This document shows positions 42,495 to 49,692 of a DNA stretch of 64,000 nucleotides, piece after piece. The stretch lies in contig NZ_AZGA01000057.1 of assembly GCF_001436375.1 (NCBI RefSeq), positions 191,155 through 255,154 on the forward strand, given 5' to 3'. The stretch comes from Agrilactobacillus composti DSM 18527 = JCM 14202 (GTDB lineage Bacteria; Bacillota; Bacilli; Lactobacillales; Lactobacillaceae). Within the stretch, counting starts at the first letter, position 1; every line of letters starts with the position of its first letter. Under the pieces are notes generated by a model, which saw only the letters and a program-made list of their open reading frames with translations, made no database searches and was not told where the DNA came from. The position numbers and the translations under genes are program-made.

Positions 42495-42713
42495 ATGAGA
42501 ATCGCGATAAAACGTGGCAGTTCTTTATTTTTGAAAGTATTGCCAGTAGCGTTGATTCCAATCATCATCGAACTGATACGTGGCCAGCAGCTTAACTATA
42601 TTTTGTTATTGGTGGCGCTGATAGTTATTTTAGGCCTGTTTACTATCCTTTTTTATACGGGCTTTTATGACAAATTAAAACACAAACTTCTAACCAATTT
42701 AAACCATGATTGA
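42495..42713 (+). CDS. Small two-helix membrane protein
   Basis: A 72-residue protein: MRIAIKRGSSLFLK, two helices separated by RGQQLNY, tail TGFYDKLKHKLLTNLNHD. AAGGAGGACTTCT is a very good Shine-Dalgarno before ATG 42495. In the operon behind LytTR promoter 3. No homologue recognised; the basic amphipathic tail resembles that of family C. Confidence 0.58.
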   Translation: MRIAIKRGSSLFLKVLPVALIPIIIELIRGQQLNYILLLVALIVILGLFTILFYTGFYDKLKHKLLTNLNHD

Positions 42714-42724
42714 GGTGACAGCCA

Positions 42725-42979
42725 TTGAATACCCTACCCACTTATTTACTGATCAGTCTAGCTTGCCTCAACTTCGGTATTTGGGCTAATAAAGAATACC
42801 GCCATAGCCCAATATTTCAACAGCTAAAATGGGGCAGTGGCCTGCTTGGTCTATTATTTCTGAGTACTGCTTTGATATATACCCTGCTCACCTCAGGGCT
42901 GACCGTACTATTGCTGCCCATTTTGCTGTTATTCTTGTTAATTTTAGGATTTATGATTAAAAATACTATGCTGAGCTGA
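42725..42979 (+). CDS. Small membrane protein
   Basis: An 84-residue protein with a helix at the N-terminus (LLISLACLNFGIW), a polar loop (NKEYRHSPIFQQLKW) and two further helices, ending MIKNTMLS. TTG 42725 with GAGGTGAC is the likely start. Last gene of the promoter 3 operon before the terminator at 43050. The layout (short, Leu-rich, polar loop after the first helix) resembles class II bacteriocin immunity-like proteins, but no match is claimed. Confidence 0.55.
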   Translation: MNTLPTYLLISLACLNFGIWANKEYRHSPIFQQLKWGSGLLGLLFLSTALIYTLLTSGLTVLLLPILLLFLLILGFMIKNTMLS

Positions 42980-43049
42980 AACATAAGGCATAATTTAGCC
43001 TGATTATGCTTTACAACACAACTAATCTCTGTAAGCTTCGTCCCTCCAA

Positions 43050-43097
43050 AAAACGCCACACTGTCAGCATTTCCCCACAGTATGGCGTTATTTTTTT
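43050..43097 (+). terminator. Terminator, copy 1 of a duplicated sequence
   Basis: AACGCCACACTGT pairs with ACAGTATGGCGTT, then ATTTTTTT. It is nearly identical to 44150-44196. Confidence 0.85.
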
Positions 43098-43150
43098 GCA
43101 TCTATTGAAACAGGTTTTACTCGATTATAGCAAATATAAACGTTATGAAA

Positions 43151-43219
43151 ATGCGTTTAACCGCAATATCTACGCGTTTAACACATTTTTTACCACTACA
43201 CTTATTTTCGTTTTATAAT
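43151..43219 (+). promoter_or_regulatory. LytTR-type promoter 4
   Basis: ATGCGTTTA (43151-43159) and ACGCGTTTA (43172-43180), period 21. TATAAT (43214-43219) begins 33 bp after the second repeat, as in the other three. Confidence 0.75.
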
Positions 43220-43338
43220 GTGGTTGTTAATGATCATTAGCATTTTGCTTATCATTTATTATTTGATAGTAAATAACTTTATCTTGTCTCACTTATACCT
43301 GAATTAATCAACTTGAAACTTCTGGCACGGAGGCAGGG

Positions 43339-43506
43339 ATGGCGGCAATACTTCCAGGCGTAACAATCGCTGCAACTATCACTGCAACATACCTTGAGAA
43401 ACTAGCGTCGGACCTCAATTATAATCAGTCTATACATCCAAATGATAAAATTTCTATTAATATAAATACCGATTTATTCTACACAATTGGTGTTTGGCAT
43501 GATTAA
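43339..43506 (+). CDS. Short peptide gene, 55 residues
   Basis: ATG 43339 with GGAGG 5 bp upstream, stop at 43504-43506. The product begins MAAILPGVTIAATITATYL, a hydrophobic segment, and continues with an Asn/Asp/Ile-rich polar half ending FYTIGVWHD. It has no double-glycine leader, no Cys and no Sec cleavage site. It is the first good gene after LytTR promoter 4, and is followed 30 bp later by a family D membrane protein. Candidates are a leaderless bacteriocin, a signal peptide or a small membrane-active protein; none is proven. Confidence 0.55.
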   Translation: MAAILPGVTIAATITATYLEKLASDLNYNQSIHPNDKISININTDLFYTIGVWHD

Positions 43507-43536
43507 TGATTTCATCATAGAAAGTATGTGGTGTTC

Positions 43537-43791
43537 ATGTTTTTACTAGGACTAACGTTCCTAATCGCTTTAGGTGTATGTTTAAACCGCTTTGTTTGGA
43601 AACCAAGAAAAAAACTGATTTCACCTTACTTAATTTGGATACAATTAATTGGTGTCTCATATTTATTTGCCATTTTATATCTAACACTATTCACAAATAC
43701 TTCGACTAAAGTAACACGTTGGTTGGTCGTTATTCCGATAGTGGTAGTTGCTTTATGTCTTAAACACTTCGTTTTTAAGCGTCACAAATAA
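43537..43791 (+). CDS. Small membrane protein, family D paralogue 2
   Basis: An 84-residue protein, MFLLGLTFLIALGVCLNRFVW, then a basic loop (KPRKKLISP) and two helices, tail KHFVFKRHK. It aligns with 37135-37374. ATG 43537 matches the paralogue's start; the GTGs upstream have no better signal. It follows the 55-residue peptide gene in the promoter 4 operon, the arrangement expected of a bacteriocin/immunity pair (inference). Confidence 0.6.
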   Translation: MFLLGLTFLIALGVCLNRFVWKPRKKLISPYLIWIQLIGVSYLFAILYLTLFTNTSTKVTRWLVVIPIVVVALCLKHFVFKRHK

Positions 43792-43866
43792 TCCCAAAAA
43801 ATATAGCAGCGGCTTAATCCTTTGACAATTCACAAAAATCACTGGCCACATTCGAGGGGGTACATT

Positions 43867-44139
43867 ATGAAGAAACTATCTATGCGAACCCAAGGTGTAC
43901 TTTGGGGGTCGAGCTATTTTATCGGTATTATTTTAGCCGGCTACGCTATTAGTAAAACTGGCACACCTACCCAATACAAGTGGGATCGTTATGCGGTTAT
44001 TTATGGTTTTTGCTTATTGGCCCTGGAATCCACCATCACTAAAGATTTCTTCAAAAAATTACACCAGCATTTTCGTAGGCTATGGCTTAGATTTATCAAC
44101 TTGTTCTTACCCGGCAATAAAAAGCGCCCTTTAAAATAA
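43867..44139 (+). CDS. Small membrane protein, family C paralogue 3
   Basis: A 90-residue intact member: MKKLSMRTQGVLWGSSYF, helix, loop TPTQYKWDRYAV replacing the PPWYL block, second helix, and the conserved tail TITKDFFKKL and LRFINLFLPGNKKRPLK. GAGGGGGTACATT precedes ATG 43867. Last gene of the promoter 4 operon; convergent with the kinase gene. Confidence 0.62.
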   Translation: MKKLSMRTQGVLWGSSYFIGIILAGYAISKTGTPTQYKWDRYAVIYGFCLLALESTITKDFFKKLHQHFRRLWLRFINLFLPGNKKRPLK

Positions 44140-44149
44140 ACCCAATTTA

Positions 44150-44196
44150 AAAACGCCACACTGTCAGCAGTCCCCCACAGTATGGCGTTATTTTCT
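44150..44196. terminator. Bidirectional terminator, copy 2 of a duplicated sequence
   Basis: Same helix as 43050-43097, three bases different in the loop. It lies between the convergent family C gene and the kinase gene, whose last codons it overlaps. Confidence 0.85.
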
Positions 44197-45510
44197 TGCA
44201 ATCATTAAATCTACGCTAAACTTACCTTCGGCCTGGCTATAGTCTAGGGCTAGCCCTGGGGTCTCATTGACGATTTTAGCCACAGTACTCAGACCAATCC
44301 CGGCGTGGCCGGTTTTGGCACTGACGCCGTATCGAAATACATCCCCTTTAAAATGAGCCGCCCCATTATTTTTAATGACCAGCTCCAAATTGTCGGCGTC
44401 ATAGCGAATCAGGGCAACCTGAACAGCGGGGTTTACAGCGGTTTTCGCCGCTTCCAGGGCATTGTCCAGCAAAATACCGCTGATGCGATTAAAGGTCACC
44501 GGTGGCAGTATCGTATCTGTAATTGGCTGCCGACATTCAAAATGCACTGCGATGTGTTGGATATAAGCTGTGCGCAGTTTCTGCAAAAACAAACCTTGGA
44601 CGGCGGGCACTTTGAGCGCAATTAAATCATCAGTTTGCTCCCCCAGTGCAATTTTAGCCACGGTCTTATCGGTTTGAACTTGGTTTAAAAAAGTTCTAGC
44701 GCCTTGATAATTTTGCGACTGTAGTAATTGATCCAGGGTTAACAATATATTTTGAAAATCATGTCGAAAGCGCCGTAATTCACTGTAATTCTGTTCCAAA
44801 TTTTCATAAAACTGACGATTCAACTCGTCTTCATAATGTTGTTTTTGAGCCTGGGCTTTCAGTTGTTGGCCGTGAATGAAGGCCTGGGTGCCAAAGACCA
44901 CGCCGATACTCATCAAGCCGATAAACACAAGAATCGGCCAAATCTGCCGATATTCCCCCCGGGTATATTCCACATTAAGCAGAATAAACTGAAAGGCGGC
45001 AAATACAATTATGGTCGCGATGGCAAAGGTTTGTTGCCGGGTAGGATCGGCTTTAAAAAAACGTTTAACCGCTGGCTTAAACAGGTTATAGTGCAATATT
45101 CCAAAAATAATAAGGGTCAAGATGAACTCAAGGAGCGTGGTGAATAATAAAACAATGGGTTGATTCACCATAACTTCTCTGGCCACCAACAAATAAACCG
45201 GCACTGTGCTAAGCAACATCAACGCTTCTTGGATTAAGCAAGCTAATAACATCAACGTCAACGTCAATAACTTATCCCGCCAATGTTGCCGTCGGATAAG
45301 CAGTGCCAACAGACCAGCATAGGCTAAATACCCCAGCGCTTCCAATCGAAAGGTATCAGCAACTAAGGCGGCAATAACCATGATACCCACATTTTTCAGC
45401 CAAAATTTGGCAGTCATTCGTTGTGGGACCAACGGCACTTGCAGCCAGAGGACCATGGCATAGAAAAAGAGAATCGATAAAAAATATGCCAATTCATTAA
45501 GGTGATACAC
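44188..45510 (-). CDS. GHKL-type sensor histidine kinase of the peptide operon
   Basis: A 440-residue kinase of the AgrC/PlnB type. Six or seven transmembrane helices occupy residues about 5-215, then a coiled linker, the phospho-acceptor His250 in RRFRHDFQN, the N-box ILLDNALEAAK and the G-box GHAGIGLSTV. It starts at GTG 45510, two bases after the stop of the 43-residue peptide gene. It has only a weak Shine-Dalgarno of its own, so translation is probably coupled to the peptide. Likely to sense an extracellular peptide and phosphorylate the LytTR regulator encoded first in the operon. Confidence 0.88.
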   Translation of the reverse strand: MYHLNELAYFLSILFFYAMVLWLQVPLVPQRMTAKFWLKNVGIMVIAALVADTFRLEALGYLAYAGLLALLIRRQHWRDKLLTLTLMLLACLIQEALMLLSTVPVYLLVAREVMVNQPIVLLFTTLLEFILTLIIFGILHYNLFKPAVKRFFKADPTRQQTFAIATIIVFAAFQFILLNVEYTRGEYRQIWPILVFIGLMSIGVVFGTQAFIHGQQLKAQAQKQHYEDELNRQFYENLEQNYSELRRFRHDFQNILLTLDQLLQSQNYQGARTFLNQVQTDKTVAKIALGEQTDDLIALKVPAVQGLFLQKLRTAYIQHIAVHFECRQPITDTILPPVTFNRISGILLDNALEAAKTAVNPAVQVALIRYDADNLELVIKNNGAAHFKGDVFRYGVSAKTGHAGIGLSTVAKIVNETPGLALDYSQAEGKFSVDLMIARK

Positions 45511-45512
45511 GA

Positions 45513-45644
45513 TTAAGATCTACCTGTGAAAAAACCGATGATTGTTTCAATCAGTGACGGATCATCAGACTGATCATCATAGCTTAGCGTTGTTATTAAG
45601 TTACCTAATACCCCGGTATGTTTTGGTACGGTTAATTTTGTCAT
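45513..45644 (-). CDS. 43-residue peptide between regulator and kinase, putative signal precursor
   Basis: ATG 45644 with a strong Shine-Dalgarno (GGAAGGAGAATAAT), 43 codons, stop at 45515-45513. The product starts MTKLTVPKHTGVLGNLI, has an acidic centre (DDQSDDP) and an amphipathic, aromatic C-terminus (SLIETIIGFFTGRS). It lies between LytTR regulator and GHKL kinase, the usual place of inducer-peptide genes. It has no double-glycine leader, so a PlnG-type exporter would not process it, and no Cys for an AgrD-type thiolactone; no AgrB lies in the window. It could be an unmodified peptide exported by an unknown route. Confidence 0.65.
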   Translation of the reverse strand: MTKLTVPKHTGVLGNLITTLSYDDQSDDPSLIETIIGFFTGRS

Positions 45645-45692
45645 ATTATTCTCCTTCCACTTCTCAGGCAGTTTTTCATAGAACTTTAGACA

Positions 45693-46460
45693 CTACCATA
45701 ATAAATTGTTAAGTTTGCTCAAATTACGCGTGGCGATGGTACAAGTTTCGCCGTTTTCAAAGGTAATACGCCGTTGTTTTTGATCCAGGTCCACAATCCT
45801 TTCAGGATTCACCAAATAGCGTTTATGGGCCCGAAACAACGTGGCATAGCGACTTTGATAATCCTTCAATAACCCCCGGAATTCAGCCCGACCCTGCCGT
45901 TTATGTAGAATAACATCCCCCGTAGCGGGTTGCCCGGTTTCTAAAAACATGACATCTGTTAGGGGGATTTGGACCAGCTTAGGTCCCATTTTATACACAA
46001 AATTGCGCACATCGCCTTGAGCCGCAATTTCAAACCGGCGTTGAATGGTATCTAAGACCTTCCGGATAGCTTGGTCGGTCTGAGCCTCATCTGAATGCTT
46101 CACAATATAATCCAAGGCGCCCACTTGATATTCAAAGGTTAATGGGGCTAGTTCTGAATGGGTGGTGATAAATACAATCTGGGCATCCGGCATGGTCTCC
46201 CGGATTTTCAGCCCCACTTCTAAGCCTTGGCGCTGCTGGCCATTTAGTTCAATATCCAAAAAGAAAATAGGCTGGTGCAAACTCGCCCGGTGACGGTCCA
46301 GATAATCCAGCAACGCGTCAGCCTCCGCGGTGGCCAGTACAAAGTGCATATTATACTGAACTTGGATCATTAAATACTTCTCAATCGTGTCTTGGTAATG
46401 CTGCCGTTGTTCAGCGTTATCTTCCAGTAAAAAGATACCTGTAGTACTAGCCGCGATGAT
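45693..46460 (-). CDS. LytTR response regulator without a canonical start codon
   Basis: The frame encodes a full receiver domain (GIFLLEDNAEQRQ with the acidic pocket, phospho-acceptor Asp in FFLDIEL, Lys in YIVKHSD) and a LytTR domain (FLETG, RAEFRGLL, FRAHKRYLVNPERI). The acidic-pocket part lies upstream of the first ATG (46370), in a stretch with no ATG, GTG or TTG. GAGGGGGTGA (46473-46464) is spaced correctly for ATC at 46460 or 46457. Either ATC is the start or the first 30 residues have been lost from translation. I give the ATC 46460 boundary. It is the probable controller of the four LytTR promoters. Confidence 0.75.
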   Translation of the reverse strand: MIAASTTGIFLLEDNAEQRQHYQDTIEKYLMIQVQYNMHFVLATAEADALLDYLDRHRASLHQPIFFLDIELNGQQRQGLEVGLKIRETMPDAQIVFITTHSELAPLTFEYQVGALDYIVKHSDEAQTDQAIRKVLDTIQRRFEIAAQGDVRNFVYKMGPKLVQIPLTDVMFLETGQPATGDVILHKRQGRAEFRGLLKDYQSRYATLFRAHKRYLVNPERIVDLDQKQRRITFENGETCTIATRNLSKLNNLLW

Positions 46461-46548
46461 GAATCACCCCCTCAAAACTTTAATTTCTGTTATTGTACCA
46501 TAATTTTTAGACAAAAAAATCACGACCAAAGCCGTGATTTCGTTGAAA

Positions 46549-48051
46549 TTATAATGTCTTTTGCCCCGTTAAATTGCGAATTTCTGTCACATCCTGGGTC
46601 ACTTCTAAGCAACCGAGATACTGCTGGTCCGCATCCCGGACGGCGAAGTAACGGATGTAGATGAATTTTTCCCCGTGGAGGTTGATCCAAAAGTCGGCGT
46701 GGTCTTGCTTGCCGGCTCTGAAATCATCTAAAATCTGTTGGACTTTAGGCATGCTCTTAGGGGGATGGCAGTTCACCACGGCCCGGCCGATAACGGCGGT
46801 GGTCCTTGGGAAGACCCGGTCGCCGTTGTCTGAGAACCAGCGAACGATATCTTGGTCATCCACAAAGGTGATATCCACTGGCAGTAAGGCTAACACATTG
46901 GTCAATTCCGTCAGATCCATGGTCCCCGTGGGGAAATTGATTTGAGCGGTACTATTTTCATCAATTTGAATATAGCTCTTGGCCTTCAACTTGCTGGCAG
47001 CAGCTTGGTCTTTCAGATGGTGGGGCAGTTCAGGTTGAGCTGAACTAGCGCCGGGAACTGGCTTAGCCGCTGGGGCGGCTGTATGGCTGGCCACCTTAGC
47101 TTGAATTTTTGTGGCTTTTTGACCCACGTCTTCTTGGGCCATGGCTTTGGCCATTTCGTTGAGTTCGGCAGCCATCTTGGAAGGTTTGCGCTTGGCCGCA
47201 GCTTCCCGGTCAGCATCGCTGGGTTGCCAAGGCAGTGGTTCAGGAATCAAGGTATAACCGGTTTCTTTACTTTCCGCGGCGATCAACCCCCAATCATCCG
47301 GGGTGAAAACTTCATCCACCATGGGAATCAAGATCTCTTCTTCTTTAAAAATCATTTCATCGATTTCTTTATCGGCTTTTTCCACGGCCGCTTCCAAATC
47401 ATACTTGGCTGGCGGTGGGGTCTGCATGGCCAAGTTGTAAGCTGCCTTTACATAGCCACGAATGTCATCATCCACACCCCACATGACCTTAGGTGGCGCC
47501 GTGATGCCATAACGGTCCATGATTGGAAAAAGCAGATTTTCCTTGCGGGCATAGTGATTGTTGATAGTCAATAAATCCTTTAAGGCGTTTTGAATCCGTT
47601 TCAAGTAAGCCGCATCTTGGGTTGCCTGATCCTTGGCATGGCCGTTTAAGATATCTTGATCATTGGCATCGGAGCTTTGCTGCCAGCGTTTGACCACTGG
47701 GAGCAATTCGTTATCCAGCAAGGATTTGATCACCATATTTTCCAATTTCATGGTGGCGATGGGATGGCCCGGGGTTTGGGCTGCTGGGGATTCGTTGCCG
47801 TTATCTTTAATGGCCCCTTTAAAAACTGAGGCATGGACGTTACATAAATTTTGAATTTCCATAGGATTAAGGCCGGTGGCAATTAATTCCCGCTCAGCCG
47901 ACGTGATTTCAGACACATCTACACTGGAAAAGGTTTCATCAAAGACCTTTTTAGCGTCTTCAAATTTGCCCCCTTCATGGAGCATCTTGAGGATTTCCAC
48001 AATTTTCTTTTGGCGATAGACACTGTTATGTAGCTCTTCATTAGTTGCCAT
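46549..48051 (-). CDS. DUF438 / hemerythrin / PAS protein
   Basis: A 500-residue soluble protein. DUF438 lies at the N-terminus (about residues 15-80), a hemerythrin-like HHE region in the middle (HARKENLLFPIMDRYG, FKEEEILIPMVDE) and a PAS domain at the C-terminus (FVDDQDIVRWFSDNGDRVF, YFAVRDADQQYLGCLEVTQDV). Hemerythrin-type iron centres bind O2 or NO, and the PAS domain may sense a ligand; the family is often encoded next to DUF1858 proteins, as here. A repair or redox-sensing role is likely but unproven. It overlaps the DUF1858 gene by one base. Confidence 0.85.
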   Translation of the reverse strand: MATNEELHNSVYRQKKIVEILKMLHEGGKFEDAKKVFDETFSSVDVSEITSAERELIATGLNPMEIQNLCNVHASVFKGAIKDNGNESPAAQTPGHPIATMKLENMVIKSLLDNELLPVVKRWQQSSDANDQDILNGHAKDQATQDAAYLKRIQNALKDLLTINNHYARKENLLFPIMDRYGITAPPKVMWGVDDDIRGYVKAAYNLAMQTPPPAKYDLEAAVEKADKEIDEMIFKEEEILIPMVDEVFTPDDWGLIAAESKETGYTLIPEPLPWQPSDADREAAAKRKPSKMAAELNEMAKAMAQEDVGQKATKIQAKVASHTAAPAAKPVPGASSAQPELPHHLKDQAAASKLKAKSYIQIDENSTAQINFPTGTMDLTELTNVLALLPVDITFVDDQDIVRWFSDNGDRVFPRTTAVIGRAVVNCHPPKSMPKVQQILDDFRAGKQDHADFWINLHGEKFIYIRYFAVRDADQQYLGCLEVTQDVTEIRNLTGQKTL

Positions 48052-48278
48052 TATTGTTGCACCTCAAATCCTTGGTTTTGCAGTTCTGTGATAATTTGAT
48101 CCAGGGGCACATGCTTCATGGCGGCCCCCTTGGGAATAGTCATGAAGCGGCCCATGGTATTTAAAATACCGGGTTTTTTAATATCTTCAAGACCCACATT
48201 ATATAAAACATCCCCCACTTCCGGATGCTGAGTTACTAGTTCGTAAACGCTCTTGGATAAGTCAATCGTTTCAGTCAT
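48051..48278 (-). CDS. DUF1858 domain protein
   Basis: A 75-residue protein, all DUF1858: SVYELVTQHPEVGDVLYNVG, then GRFMTIPKGAAMKHVPLDQII. The family (related to the ScdA/RIC N-terminus, which usually carries a Cys that is absent here) is commonly paired with DUF438/hemerythrin proteins and linked to iron-centre repair. GGAGGACAATGCC precedes ATG 48278; the frame upstream of that lacks a better signal. First gene of the two-gene operon. Confidence 0.85.
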   Translation of the reverse strand: MTETIDLSKSVYELVTQHPEVGDVLYNVGLEDIKKPGILNTMGRFMTIPKGAAMKHVPLDQIITELQNQGFEVQQ

Positions 48279-48324
48279 GGCATTGTCCTCCATTCAGTTC
48301 GCTTGGAGGGGTGCCCAATTGACC

Positions 48325-48360
48325 TAAAAAAAAGCCAATTGAGAAAACCTCTCAATTAGC
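48325..48360 (-). terminator. Terminator of the PlsY gene
   Basis: GCTAATTGAG and CTCAATTGGC pair on the minus strand, then T9. Confidence 0.88.
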
Positions 48361-48371
48361 ATTCTACAGGA

Positions 48372-48989
48372 TTATTGGGCTTTTTTAAAGCGCTTTAATA
48401 AATCAACTTTTTTCTGGGTCTTATTTTTGATGGCCACCAGGTCACTTCGGAAGCGAATGGCCATGATCACAGTCATCACCAGCATAATGACCCAAGCTTG
48501 GGTGGGATAGGCGAAGAGGCCAAACAGCGTGTCCGCCAGTAAAATCATGATGCCCCCCAAAGCTAAGTATTGGCTCCACAATAATACCGCTAAGGCGATC
48601 AACAGCGAGGTAAAGCCGATCAAAGGGTCGTATAACAACACCACCGCCACAGCCACCGCCACGCCTTTGCCCCCTTGAAACTTCAGCCATATCGGGAAGT
48701 TGTGACCTAAGGTGACCCCTAAGCCGGCGTAAATGATGGCCAAGCGGTCCACCCGTAACGCTGGGAACAAGCGCCAAGCCAGATACACCGCCAGTCCGGT
48801 TTTTAACAGGTCAAAGACCAAAACTAAAATACCGTAAATCTTACCCAATTCCGCCCCCACATTGGCTGTGCCCGGATTGCCGGAGCCAAAGGTTTTGGGA
48901 CTCTTACCCGTCTTTATGTAAGAGATCACGTAGGCGAACAAGAAGTTGCCAAACACGTAACCAATTAACACACTATATAATTTATCCAT
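48372..48989 (-). CDS. Acyl-phosphate glycerol-3-phosphate acyltransferase family (PlsY-like)
   Basis: A 205-residue membrane protein with five helices. The three PlsY motifs are present: SGNPGTANVGAELG (motif 1), GHNFPIWLKFQGGKGVA (motif 2, with GGKGVA) and a weaker third. PlsY makes lysophosphatidic acid from acyl-phosphate. Motif 1 reads GSGNPGTAN where main PlsY enzymes have GSGNxGATN, so this may be a paralogue rather than the housekeeping enzyme. GGGAGGCTATT precedes ATG 48989. Confidence 0.8.
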   Translation of the reverse strand: MDKLYSVLIGYVFGNFLFAYVISYIKTGKSPKTFGSGNPGTANVGAELGKIYGILVLVFDLLKTGLAVYLAWRLFPALRVDRLAIIYAGLGVTLGHNFPIWLKFQGGKGVAVAVAVVLLYDPLIGFTSLLIALAVLLWSQYLALGGIMILLADTLFGLFAYPTQAWVIMLVMTVIMAIRFRSDLVAIKNKTQKKVDLLKRFKKAQ

Positions 48990-49047
48990 AATAGCCTCCC
49001 TTGAAGTCTATTAAAGTATATAACAAAGCCCAGGATTTGACGACTGT

Positions 49048-49620
49048 CTAGTGGATGGCATAAAGACACCAAACCATCTTGGGCCGCCAAGTTTTCAAGA
49101 TAGTTTCATTGGCTTGTAGGTCCAAATTCTTAGAATTAGTCAATACATAGCGGGCCTGTTCTTTTAAATAGTGCTGATAGGCTTGGTACTTACTCACCGC
49201 CGTGCGCACCACCACGCCCGGCAGGACCTGGGCCAGTAATTTGGCCGTGGCCGCATGGGTGTAGCCCACCTGATTATCAGCCGCTGGGTTTTCCACCAAA
49301 ATCAAATCATCCAGTTGGGTGGTATAAGAGGTCACCAATTCTAAATGGTCCAAGAGACAATAATGGATGTCCCCCCAGGATTCTTGAAGTTGCCGGGACT
49401 GAAAAGCCGTGGGCATTAACAAATAATCCCCGTCATAGTCACTGAGCTGCTTCAAAATGGCTTCGTAACTGCCATGGAGTTGAATGGTGGCTTGGCTGTC
49501 ATAGTGGCGCCGATAATAATCGGCGGCAGCGCTGCTATCGGTGGTATCTGGGCCCAGGGTATGGATTTTAGGATGGTTCATATGGGGTTTAGCTTGGGTT
49601 GAAGAAGTGGATGGCATCAT
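49048..49620 (-). CDS. Prephenate-dehydratase-like protein behind a structured leader
   Basis: A 190-residue protein. After a low-complexity start (MMPSTSSTQAKPHMNHP) the sequence IHTLGPDTTDSSAAADYYRRH resembles the beginning of a prephenate dehydratase or periplasmic-binding-like domain (LGPxxTxSxxAA), and AAADNQVGYTHAATAKLL fits the second lobe. It is shorter than PheA and lacks an ACT domain. Lactobacillus proteins of this type are annotated as amino-acid biosynthesis proteins with unknown role. ATG 49620 with AAGGG upstream; MNHPK (49582 region) is an alternative. Controlled by the leader at 49661-49881. Confidence 0.6.
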   Translation of the reverse strand: MMPSTSSTQAKPHMNHPKIHTLGPDTTDSSAAADYYRRHYDSQATIQLHGSYEAILKQLSDYDGDYLLMPTAFQSRQLQESWGDIHYCLLDHLELVTSYTTQLDDLILVENPAADNQVGYTHAATAKLLAQVLPGVVVRTAVSKYQAYQHYLKEQARYVLTNSKNLDLQANETILKTWRPKMVWCLYAIH

Positions 49621-49660
49621 GATAAATTCGCCCTTTCTCTGGATTGCGTTTTGGAGAAAC

Positions 49661-49692
49661 AAAAAAGCCAACTAGAAAGCCTTCTAGTTGGC
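49661..49692 (-). terminator. Intrinsic terminator in the leader, 41 bp before the gene
   Basis: GCCAACTAGAA (49692-49682 side) and TTCTAGTTGGC form an 11-bp helix followed by TTTTTT on the minus strand. It precedes the coding start, so it can only act as a regulated (premature) terminator. Confidence 0.85.

Noticed and set aside
43151..43180. CRISPR or tandem-repeat array
   Set aside because: Only two short repeats per site, tied to -10 boxes; this is promoter architecture.
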